Source: Gliomastix tumulicola (taxonomy: Eukaryota; Ascomycota; Sordariomycetes; Hypocreales; Bionectriaceae). Taken from it: a stretch of DNA of 64,000 nt. The number at the start of each line of letters is the position of its first letter. Position 1 is the first letter of the stretch. The notes below the pieces were generated by a model. The model worked only from the letters and a program-made list of their open reading frames with translations. It was not told the DNA's origin and ran no database searches. The position numbers were made by a program, and so were the translations under genes. This document shows positions 41,972 to 51,770 of the stretch, piece by piece. Location of the stretch: NCBI GenBank assembly GCA_001599755.1, contig BCHX01000003.1:4363782-4427781 (forward strand), given 5' to 3'.

Positions 41972-43339
41972 ATGAAGCCCGCCGACCGTACCCGTCGCTC
42001 ACGCCACACTCGTTCCAAACGCTTGTTCCAGTTCAAGGGCACAGAAACTCAATACATTACTTACTTGGAAAGACAGGTCTCTAGTTTGCTTCAGCAGCAA
42101 TCAAAACCAGGGCCACAAGCCAGGGCCTCACGATGCTGCGAATGTGGCAGCTCCACAATGCCTTCTGTCTCGTCCAAGGACTCGAGTTTGGTGTTCCGCA
42201 TAGAAACACCAGGAACTCGGCAAGCATCCGTTAGCTCAGCAAGGAAACTCAACCAGAGGCCAAAATGGGAGGAGTTCGACGAACGGCTAAATTGTGAGGA
42301 CGCAACGGCTGACTTTTTAGCCAAGGTACCAGCAAGCGGTGCACGATGGTCCGAAACGAGAAATCTCAACTTGCTATCAACACCGCAGCAGGTCGTCGAT
42401 GCCTTTAGCCGTCTCACTCTTCGGTCTGATGCCGTCAACATGAGCTTGCCTGTCGCTGGGGACATGACAACGTCCCAGGCGACCGTCCGAGCATATCAAC
42501 GATTGGAAGGAGTACTCTCACAGCATGCTGCCAACGCGAGCCAGCTGCACCGCTACAGCCTCCTTGTCTTTTTTTGCATCTGTTACGTGGCCCGTGACGT
42601 TGGTATGGGTGTCGAAGAAGTAGATCAGATGATCAGCGCTTGTCTACCGAACCGAAAACCTAGCTCGGTGTATTCTATGAAGCTTCGCAACGCAGCCAAG
42701 CTCATAGCAGGCGTGATCGACCAGTTGGAAAAGTTGATAGGCTACCGTGCCTCACAGCTTTTTCTACTCTGTAAGTAGCTGAGGCACATTACATGATGTT
42801 GTGCTGAACAGAAGCAGACGGTCCTCCAATGGAAACCTACCGAACGTGGGCGGACCAGTCTACGACGGCCAATTATCTGGTTCAACAGATTAGGGCGAAA
42901 ATGGCATGGGAGACCAGCGAGCCAGCGGACTTACGCCTGTCATTTTCTCCAGCTTTCTTGGTTACATACGTTGGGCCATGGAGGTAAGCATCATCTTCTT
43001 GGGGCGGAGGGACCGACACTAACTTTCTTCAGTCTCGACACAGTCAACAAAGCTTTGAACACGAACCTCGACCAAGAAGAGTACATGCGGAGAGTGCAGG
43101 ACACAGAAAGGCTTGTCAAGTGTTATTCTACGCCAGACGGTGGTGGTGCCTCTCGGGACCTAACTATACACACCGCTACAGCTGCGGCTGGTTTGGAGTC
43201 CATGATCAGTGGTTACAGCTGCGAAAGGGATATGATAGTCGGATTTGAACATCAGGCTGAAGTTGTTCAAGAGAGAAGCCCCATAGCCGTAGACTGGGAG
43301 GCATATGCTCGAGATGGCGACTTTGACCTAGCGATGTAA
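41972..43339 (+). CDS. bZIP-like protein with unknown C-terminal domain, three exons
   Basis: Exons 41972-42770, 42818-42983 and 43033-43339 give 423 residues. Introns are 47 nt (GTAAGT; acceptor AAGCAG, since the earlier CAG would create a stop) and 49 nt (GTAAGC, an ACTAAC branch, CTTCAG). The N-terminus (MKPADRTRRSRHTRSKRLFQ) is strongly basic and continues with 'ETQYITYLERQVSSLLQQQ', the layout of a fungal basic region plus a short leucine-zipper-like helix, although the canonical N-x-x-A/S-x-x-x-C/S-R signature is not present. The middle and C-terminal ~300 residues form a separate domain I do not recognise. Possibly a transcription factor. A perfect hairpin sits 225 bp upstream. Confidence 0.6.
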
Positions 43340-43421
43340 AATTATATACATTCATCCAATCTCTCAAATTCCCGAACACTAGTGAGTCTTTGATCATGTC
43401 CTCCCTCACCGCTATGAAGCA

Positions 43422-44093
43422 TCATGCTTGAGACGGTCCTACACGCTCGACCAGGATTGGAATATGGAGAAAAGAGATGCTGCCTTCCTGCAGTTCCCAT
43501 CCGATTTGATCCCCGTACAGAATTAGAACAGATCCAACTTCCAAAATGACCTCCTCTGTTCTTCCATCTGTCTTGCTGTGAATCGTAGCCTTGGCTGGTT
43601 GAGCATTCGTGTTAAGCGCGAGGGTTACCAAGACAGCCAACTGGCCAGGTTTGATCCACTGGATGCCGGACTCGAGCAGGAGCAGCAGCGGAGCGAATAT
43701 TTTTTGCTTTTGGATCCCGATGTTCGATGTATGTTGACTGAGGAGCTCGGACACTGTGCCTGTGTGTTCCTTATAGTGTGCGGTGTACTGGTGAATACCC
43801 TGGGCGAATAACGTATGCTCATCGTTTCTCCAGTCATGCTGAAAAAGATGCGGGGCGCCAGGCACGCGGATTGGTGTCCGGCCTTCCAGTCCTTCACCAT
43901 GCGTGCGTGCCTGATGACGCAGCTCCGTCCCAGGGCTCAGTACAAGTGTATGCGTCGTAACCGGTTGTGTCGTATCTTGATCCATCGACGGCAAATAACT
44001 CAAAAGGCTCTTTAAATAGCGAGTGGTATAGTAAAAAAGGGACATGTTGTGAAATTTGTGAGTCAAGATACCCCTCACTACTGGCTGCTTCAT
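43422..44093 (-). CDS. unknown protein with possible cupin-like C-terminus
   Basis: The frame is open from ATG 44093 for 223 residues; an internal ATG at 43985 (MDQDTTQPVTTHTLVL) is an alternative start. The C-terminal ~90 residues alternate hydrophobic strands ('IQWIKPGQLAVLVTLALNT', 'VILEVGSVLILYGDQIGWEL', 'FLHIPILVERV') in a way suggesting a small beta-barrel such as a cupin, but no metal ligands are evident. It converges on the bZIP-like gene 82 bp away. Function unknown. Confidence 0.5.
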   Translation of the reverse strand: MKQPVVRGILTHKFHNMSLFYYTTRYLKSLLSYLPSMDQDTTQPVTTHTLVLSPGTELRHQARTHGEGLEGRTPIRVPGAPHLFQHDWRNDEHTLFAQGIHQYTAHYKEHTGTVSELLSQHTSNIGIQKQKIFAPLLLLLESGIQWIKPGQLAVLVTLALNTNAQPAKATIHSKTDGRTEEVILEVGSVLILYGDQIGWELQEGSISFLHIPILVERVGPSQA

Positions 44094-45778
44094 GGTGGCG
44101 TTAAAAGTGGGTCAACCACGAAAGGCGAGGATGGAACAATCACCCGGCGCCTGTACACAAAGCAGTTATGGAGGAGGAATTAAATGGAATGACTAGGATT
44201 GGACTTTTTGCTTCAATGGCGAGGCGTGCGCAAAGCACAGGTAGAAAGCTGCACGCGACCCTTCTGCAGGGCGACTGCGTCTGCCCGAAGTTGTCTGCCT
44301 TGCCTTGACGTAAGCAACGCCGGGCGGAGGACACATGAAGGGCTCGAGTTGTGTAGGTTTACATATTGCCAGTAGCAATGAGCAGGTCGCTTCAATTGAA
44401 AGTGCTCAACTGCGGTACAACTGTCCTCTGTTCCAAAAAGCGGGAGTGTGCTCTGAAGAGGATGACTACCCGCCTGTGATTTCACAGCACGGTGATTAGA
44501 GTAACGGTAGTGTTCGAGGAACCTGGGACGCTGTCACTTGACCCAGAATGGTCACAATTGATTACCCTATAGTCAATTGCCACACGAAATCCCCAGTCTT
44601 CTATCGCCATTTCCGGTGTTTAAGCGTAAATGAACTTAGACAATGAGCGATTATCTCACCATGTGGTATCACCGAGCATTAGAATCATAAATCATCATGT
44701 TCTTACAACTACCACGCCACATCACCCAGCACCCCGCTTTCTGTGACCGAATCGTGGAGCAAAGACGTAATTTTGGCACACTTGGGTCTATTTTGGGAAC
44801 GACACGGTGGACGTTTAGCGGCACTTAACGAGCCCTCACCACTACGCTACTTGCTCATACTAGTACCAGTCAGTGACGGCCCAAGGGCTTCACGTCGACG
44901 TATGACAGACGCCATCTACAGTGAACCACATCAGCTCTATGAAGCTTGTCGCCGACGAGTAAGTAGTCGCCTTTTTGGTGGTCGTATGCTTTAACGTACA
45001 ATACCTGCCAGCCTGAACATCATCGGTGCCTAATTATGGGGCGTTCACGGCCAGTCTCGGGTTGAAAATCATAATCACATGTTCCCAGGCTCCACCCTCT
45101 ACACTTCCACCCTCCTCAATTCCCTCAAAACGAATTTCAACCATCCAAACCGATGCTTTTTTGGACCACGTCACTCCTCACCCGATCACCCAAATGTGCC
45201 AAAATGTGGAAGGCGCGACCCATCGCTGACACTGGGTATAACATTAGAATTGCTTTTACCTTCCTACGTCGCATCACAAACGATTCAGACGCGTGTTGAG
45301 CACCTCTCACGAGAAGGCAACCCCAACGACCTCCGCTTGCCGCATCCATCAGTATACTTCCTCAAACCGACTGTCTCCCCATCCCCTAGCGTGGTAGTGC
45401 TGGCCGTTGTTCGACTTCGACAACGAGAGGATCGCCCAAGACGACCACTGTGAGACCGAGCGAAAACAGCGCCGGATATGGCTATAACGAAAGCCGACTT
45501 GGTATGGCCGATGTCAAATACTAGGTCTGGGCTATGTCTAATCGTAGCAGGAAAGTCGCTGGCAGAAGTTTACGACAGCCACGTTTGAAGAGGCCGACAG
45601 GCAGGCGGCTCATAATTTTGATGCAGCCACATCCGAAAGATCGTTTGCGTGCGAATCTTGCGAGGAGATTATATTTCAAGACGGAGATGGCTCAACATTG
45701 TTCAGGACGGAGGGTAGTGGACAGATGCTAGTGCCACCAGGCATACGTGTCAGGGCAAAAGGTGGCTCGGCCAAGTGC
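44094..45778. other. long intergenic region, no supported gene
   Basis: Several overlapping plus frames (44.7-45.7 kb) and minus frames; none has splice partners or recognisable content. Confidence 0.35.
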
Positions 45779-46825
45779 TCATGATCTATAAAGCGAGTTA
45801 ACGAAATGAAAACACGATGTCCAGTCAACGGTCAAACTGATCATCATTAGCTGCGCTGGATAAACATCCACCCTCAGACACTTTGTCTCGATCTCTCCAG
45901 TATCCTGCCCCCACATGTGACTGGTAGCGACAGCTTCGAATACGTCGTCGCCGAATACTGCTGCGATTTGGCTCTTTATTGCGCAACCTACTGAAAACCG
46001 TTCTTTGCCAAAGTTAGTGATATGCCCCGTTCTCATGGGTGGGCAACTTGCCAGCGCCAATGGTTTCATGCCCTGCCCAGCCGAATAGTGTTTGAAGAAG
46101 TGACTGGTCAAAGGGAAACATGACCCTGATCAAGCCGTCTGTCGACTCTTCGGAAGGGAGAAACGTCGTTACCCAACCGCGAAGAGCCTTGCTCAACAAA
46201 CGAGGAAAGATGGCCTGCATAGCTCCTCGCTGTGGGACTGTGGAATAGCACCATGACGGACTCCCATTTAGACAATATTGAAGGCTAGGAGGCATAGAGC
46301 TGTTGGTCATTCGCCGTAAGCTGAGATGGCCTGGAATTCCGTTAATAGCTATGCAAAGTATAGGCATAGGAAACCCTTACTCTTCAGGAATTCCTCATCT
46401 GGCGTCGAGTTTAGCACGACTTTGTTGATGTCGTCACTTTTGGCGATTATGTGAACGCTCCGTTGCGAAGCAATCATTGCTTGCTCGAGAAACACATCGA
46501 AGAGGTCCTTTCTCATACTATCCACAGCCTTTTGGGTGAGGCATAATCCGCAGACAATGACCGAGGTGGAATCTAAGCCTCGAAGGGCTGCAATTTTTGA
46601 GTCTTTCTGCTTGTCCGGATTGAACACAAGTTTGAGAAAGCTGGAGAGTCGTCCTAATGTGACACGGCTGAATGGAAACTCCTTCGCCGGTAACAGGAGC
46701 TTTGCTGCCTCGGTTTTTAGTACCTGCTGTTTGAAAGAGTCTAGCATTTGCTCAAGAGTCGCTGGGGGTAGGTTTTGTGGATTGTAGTCCTCGAAAGACC
46801 CAAGTATGTGGCCGTATCCGTCCAT
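45779..46825 (-). CDS. unknown two-exon protein interrupted by a G4/C4 frameshift
   Basis: Exon 1 is 46825-46381 (MDGYGHILGSFEDYNP). The 50-nt intron (46331-46380) has GTAAGG, a TATTAAC branch and TTCCAG. Exon 2 continues in frame to THENGAYH and a stop, while an adjacent frame reads on as 'NFGKERFSVGCAIKSQIAAV' to 45779. Reading the run of four C at 46025-46028 (plus strand) as three would merge them into one ~340-residue protein. No known domain: the first exon is Leu/Lys-rich and helical, the last part is strand-rich. A one-base insertion or a sequencing error is likely. Function unknown. Confidence 0.5.
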
Positions 46826-47927
46826 GGCACGGGTATTCAAATTAAATTAAAGGGGGAAAACAATATCCAATCTTGAGGGAAAGCGACTGAACAGTGAAAA
46901 TGCTACAGGGCAAGGTAGAAAAACCAGGGAGAGAGGGGACCGATGACTTGTACGGGGAAAATAACTGAGAGAGGGTAAAATTCTGGGCGAATACTAAAAT
47001 GAGTGCGTTTGGACAACAAATAAGGGAATTTGCCAAAGCTGGGGCTTGAGAAGAAAAGAGCTGACAAAGGGGCTTAATATCCGAATTATCATCGAACCAA
47101 TGATCTTGAGTGCAAAGTGGTGTGTGGGGCCTGAACCGAATCAACATCCGAGATTAGCTAGGCTAATGGACGTGCCTGGGTCAAAAAAATCGCGCATGAA
47201 GAAATTTGAGACAGACTCCAGTCACAGGAGAAATATGATAAGAAATCAGGAAATTTTGACAATACAGGGGTAAGAGACCAACTGTGACTGAGATTGGGGG
47301 GAAGATATCTAATGTGTTCCAACCAACCACCTCACTTCCCATGACCCATTATGGGTGGATTCCTGCGTACCTGTGTACAACGTGCCCTGTAGATCGATCT
47401 TGGCCATTCCTACTTAGAAACGAGTACTCAGCGAGCGGCATCGACAGGTTCGCGCGAGATGAGAGGCTGGTATCAGGCGCCCGGTACTGTTTGTTGGCAT
47501 GCTGGTGGAAGGATGAACTGGGTAGATGGCCACTGACTGAGCTATCCTAGGTATCTGATTATTGCAACTGTTATCGTGTGATTTTATCCGACCATCTATG
47601 GACTTGTGACTTGTGCCAACGATCAGTATGTAGAGCTCTCGTTGAAAGATGATCAGATGTTTGCTTACCCTGGCCCATGACGCGGGACAAGGGCATAGCA
47701 ACCTGCTGCAGCATTAGTGGCCGATGGAACAATTTTGGGGAGGTGTCATGCAGGAGTAGGCCGCCATCATTGGAATCTCAACTGCTGATGGACCCTGCCG
47801 CCTGACCAGCCTGAGTGTATAAGAAGGGCACTGCGTTCCTCCGTCTAGTTGAGCAAATGTTAGAAACAAATTCAAAGTTGCAACAAAGGCATCCGAGACT
47901 TTGAGTATTTTGTCAATTATCAAACTT
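46826..47927. other. intergenic, no supported gene
   Basis: A purine-rich stretch (46.85-47.05 kb, plus strand) is probably the promoter/leader of the minus-strand gene. Nothing else recognised. Confidence 0.4.
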
Positions 47928-48563
47928 ATGTCTGTCCAGTCGAAAGAGATGGCTAGTGAAAACCGCACTCGAGAGCCCAATGGCTACGATCCCTCCAACC
48001 CTTCACCATCATCGAGCCACCCAGCAGGAGAGACTGAGGAGGCCCAGAACGCTCCGGATGCTACATCTTCCGGCGGAAATCGGTTATCATCAACGAGCAA
48101 CACCAATGATCATGGATCCTCGCCGGCGGTCCATGGGGTCTCCCCTGCCCGATCTCCAGATCGAGCCCAGTCTGATGCCCCCAATGTCAATACAGACGAG
48201 CCACATCCATCTGACAGTGGAATTTCACGAGAGAATGGTACCAGAGGAGATCACGCTCCAACCGGCTCCCCCGAATCATCTGGCCAAGCCGGAGATTCCA
48301 GCAGCGAACGGGACGGTGCGACCAATTCACCTAATGAGCAAGATGAATGGTCGGTTTATGCGCGCCCTCACAGCGGCTCGCTGAATCTTTTCGAGAGAGA
48401 GGTGGGTGTACTTTCACTCTTTGAAATCAAGTCACTGATACCTAGCAGTCCGATGGAAATTGAAGCGAACAGAGAACTCTTGAAAGACAGACTTGGGCTT
48501 GGGAGGCTCCTTTACTCAGATCAAGCGGCAGCTTACACACCAAACGGCCAAAGAGTTAAATAG
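47928..48563 (+). CDS. low-complexity (Ser/Pro/Asn/Asp) protein with short helical C-terminus
   Basis: First ATG at 47928 (MSVQSKEMASENRTREPN); 211 residues if unspliced. Residues 1-135 are almost entirely Ser, Pro, Asn, Asp, Gly and Thr, so disordered. The last ~70 residues are more ordered ('LFEIKSLIPSSPMEIEANRE', LLKDRLGLGRLLYSD). A possible intron (GTGGGT ... CTAGCAG, about 48408-48454) would shorten the C-terminus instead. No homology recognised. Confidence 0.45.
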   Translation: MSVQSKEMASENRTREPNGYDPSNPSPSSSHPAGETEEAQNAPDATSSGGNRLSSTSNTNDHGSSPAVHGVSPARSPDRAQSDAPNVNTDEPHPSDSGISRENGTRGDHAPTGSPESSGQAGDSSSERDGATNSPNEQDEWSVYARPHSGSLNLFEREVGVLSLFEIKSLIPSSPMEIEANRELLKDRLGLGRLLYSDQAAAYTPNGQRVK

Positions 48564-48920
48564 AGGCAGTCAACGAGATTACGACGGAAAAGAATGGCTC
48601 TTCGGAATGGGACATGCAGCGGTGTGCTCTTAGCTAGTCGTCAAATGCAAGCTACACGTTCGTAACCGTCTTAGCATTGTGTCCTCAAGAAATACTACGG
48701 ATACCGCGGGTCCCCATCTACGTAATAAGCACAACTTTCTGAACAATCCTGGCCGACATGTTATCAGTGGGGGCACGCCCTCTTGTTGGTCTCAGCTGAG
48801 CACTTCATGTAGGGTGTGGCGGGCCACCGCTCTAGTGCCAGTAAGCAACAAGCATAAATATGGGCTGGAACCCCCGGGCCTGCTTCAAGTCGTGAGCAGC
48901 CTTCCCTATTCTTTCTGAAA
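48564..48920. other. short intergenic, no supported gene
   Basis: Nothing recognised. Confidence 0.4.
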
Positions 48921-50638
48921 ATGATGCTTAGTACGTCTTGGTGGCAGCATTTCGCCACATACCTCGGCAAATTGTATCGTTGCTGGGTTTCTCCACGACC
49001 ACCACTGACCGATATCGAGAAGGCCCATGAAGCCCCGAGCACAATTGTTGAGGAGCCTCCTGCGACAGAGAGGGAACCTCGAAGATCCCTTGATCTTTGC
49101 ACAGTAAGGTCATCATTCCAGCTGGAACTGAGCTCTTCTAACATTGCCTGGATATTGGAGAAAAATGCTTTCGGTATCCGCCAGCTAAACATAGTCCCGG
49201 ATAGTGAGGAGAGATGGGTCTCCTATCTTGTGAAGACAGAGGATATTCAAGGCTCATGGGCCTATGTCAAGGACAGTTGCCATGTCTTTACTCTAGGAGT
49301 CTCGCCTAGCCCTGGTGAGATGATTGTTATAGTTTCCGAGGCGGTTATCCCATGGCTGAACCGAAATGGATTCGTCTTCTCTGTGGCCGCTGATGATGAC
49401 TGGGCAAAGCCACACAGCAGGGACACTGCCGTGCTCGGAAACGTTCAAGCAGAACGCAAAGCAAAGTCTCGCTTCATAGATGGATGTATTCGGGGGGTTC
49501 GATCTGCGCGTGGCCCTGGCTTCGATCGTCACATTCTCGACATTGGCGGCAATAGATATCTGGAGATACGATGGGCGATACTGATCCGCGACATACTGGT
49601 ATGCGTTTGGAGAAGTTTTACAGACTACTTGCTGACATGAATCCAGAAATCTACAGTCCTCGATCAGTTTCTTCGAAGTTGCCTCATAATCAGCCTACAC
49701 TTACTAGATGATCGTACTCTAGTGAGCCCTGAGGCGTTTGAAATCATCAAGAGAGGGCGTGCTCAATGGTTGGAAATTTTGCAAGCTCCTTCGGAGACAA
49801 TTCTATCCGAGGACCATGAGACGGCAACTCGACAGCTATTCACACTCTACCGCCTTTTCGAATCTATTGGAGGTAAAAGCATTGCTTGCCATAATTACAC
49901 CTACCAAGGCCACATGGATGTTTCGGTTTTCGACGAGCTACTTGGCACTGACCTCGCTGCATGGCGTTCATTTGATCATCTCGATGCTACTATGATGGCA
50001 AGGGCACTCCAAAACTCTGAGATTCTCCACGGAGGTGAAAGAGAGATAGAGTGGCTCGGGAGAAAGATCTCTTGCACGTTGACTGGTCAAGAAACGCACC
50101 TGCCCCTGCTGTCGCCGGGATCGAGACCAAGAAGATTACTACTGATCAGCGACACTGATTCTGAGGCTATGTAAGTCTTTCTATACCAAAGCCTAGTCAC
50201 TCTACTCATATGTTCTAGTACCATTGCGAACAACCTCCCAGATGTTGAAATTGTCTACACCAACGGCGATGTGTTCATGACCTTGGTGGGCCGCTTGTGC
50301 GACAAATTAGTCGAGGGGACGTTCGATTATATCAAATTGGCGGCACGCGATATCAGACGCTGGACGCACCTGCTGCCGCAATTTCTACTATTGCTAGAGG
50401 CGGGAGGTATTCTTTATGTGACCGCCTTTGAGCACAGCTCGGACCAGACCCGGGAAGAAGTGAAGAAGCAGCTAGAGACTGCCCTATCATGTGCCGGTCT
50501 TGTCATTGACGATGTTCTCATCAATGGACAGGCGCCGCCTGCGGTCGTGTAAGTCTGCCGTACCCCTCATATCAATATATACTAACTCATCATAGCTCGA
50601 CATTTGCCAGGCGGCCATACGACATGATATTGGAATGA
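48921..50638 (+). CDS. four-exon protein with methyltransferase-like C-terminal region
   Basis: Exons 48921-49598, 49647-50170, 50219-50548 and 50596-50638 give 524 residues; the three introns are 48, 48 and 47 nt, with GTATGC/GTAAGT/GTAAGT donors and CCAG/TTCTAG/CATAG acceptors, and every join is in phase. The middle shows 'RHILDIGGNRYLEIRW' and the C-terminal third shows 'RRLLLISDTDSEAITIANN', then 'FDYIKLAARDIRRWTHLLPQ' and LLEAGGILYVTAFE. This is the order of a Rossmann-like methyltransferase (strand, acidic residue, D-Y-I loop, then a GG-containing turn), although the glycine-rich motif I is degenerate. No enzyme family assigned; it may be a pseudoenzyme. Intact. Confidence 0.65.
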
Positions 50639-51770
50639 ATTTCAGATGCTCTGTAACCACAGGTCCCGCGAAGCTCTTTTCACAATTTCTAGTTTACCAA
50701 TGCCATTTCATTTTACTCTGACCTTCTAGAGTAGTGCGAGATTCTCACGGAGCAAACATTGTATCCATACGTACTTAAGGCATTTGTGTCTCTTCTCAGA
50801 ATCATGCCTACAATTACGCATAGCAGGTGCTGTATAAATCTGTGTGAATCAGAGAGTATATGTTCCCGGAGCAGCGGCTGAGACCCTGGTTGTGAGGACT
50901 TCGCCAGCTGGACGTGAGCTTTGAGCATGTTAGCGACCGGGAGTCAGAGATACTCTGGTCAGACAAACTTGCTTCTTGCCTGCCCAGTCTCATGCTAATC
51001 CTGCAGATCGACGACGCACAGAACGCCATACGCACCTGCAAGCCATTGCCGCCTGCATGCCATCTGATGCAGAACCACCAACTCACCGGGATCTCGGGGT
51101 TTTCTTTGCAATGGAGGGCACGGATCTCCGACCGAGGCGAACAGCCCTGGTCTGTACGGACGCCTTGGTGCCACATTTGTCGGCGATGAATTTCTGAATG
51201 CTGGATGTTCTGGTACTCAAGCTCAACGAATTCACAGCCAGGGTGAGGAAGCCCAGAATTGCTGCCCCCCTACCCCCCTCCCCGCCCCCCTGATCAGCGG
51301 CAGGAGAAACGTGGACTGCCCCGGGAGCTGAAGACGGTGACGGCAACGCTTCTAACATGACACCTCCAAGTCTGTCTAACGATACTTGGCGATCTCAGGT
51401 CGGCGTTGTCAAAACTGAGCCAAAGCCTAGTCCATACACCCGTCTGGCGGCGATCTCTGTACGCAAGTCGGAAAGATCAACTGCCAAAGCTCTTGGAGGA
51501 GGGGAGCCTCCGAGAAGCCTGGCACAAGTAAATTGCGTTAAAGGTATATGATATGTTGTCGTGTTTTCCGCTCCAGAATAAGAGGAAACCAAGACCCGAA
51601 AAAAATTGAGGGAGGAACAGGAAGGGGGGCCTGTATCCATTCAAAGGCAACCACAACCGAGTGAGGCAAGTCTGGCCTGCAGCAGCGTATAAGTCTGTTC
51701 CCACGACGCGAAGGAGAAGCCTAAAGCCTCTTGGGCACATCTGTAAGAATCTGCGGCTCCCTTAGACACA
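50639..51770. other. intergenic, no supported gene
   Basis: Contains a C-run-rich stretch near 51260-51295. Overlapping frames on both strands are unsupported. Confidence 0.4.

Noticed and set aside
44743..45453. Two plus-strand open frames in a long gene-free stretch
   Set aside because: No domain, start context or splice link; codon content not distinctive.
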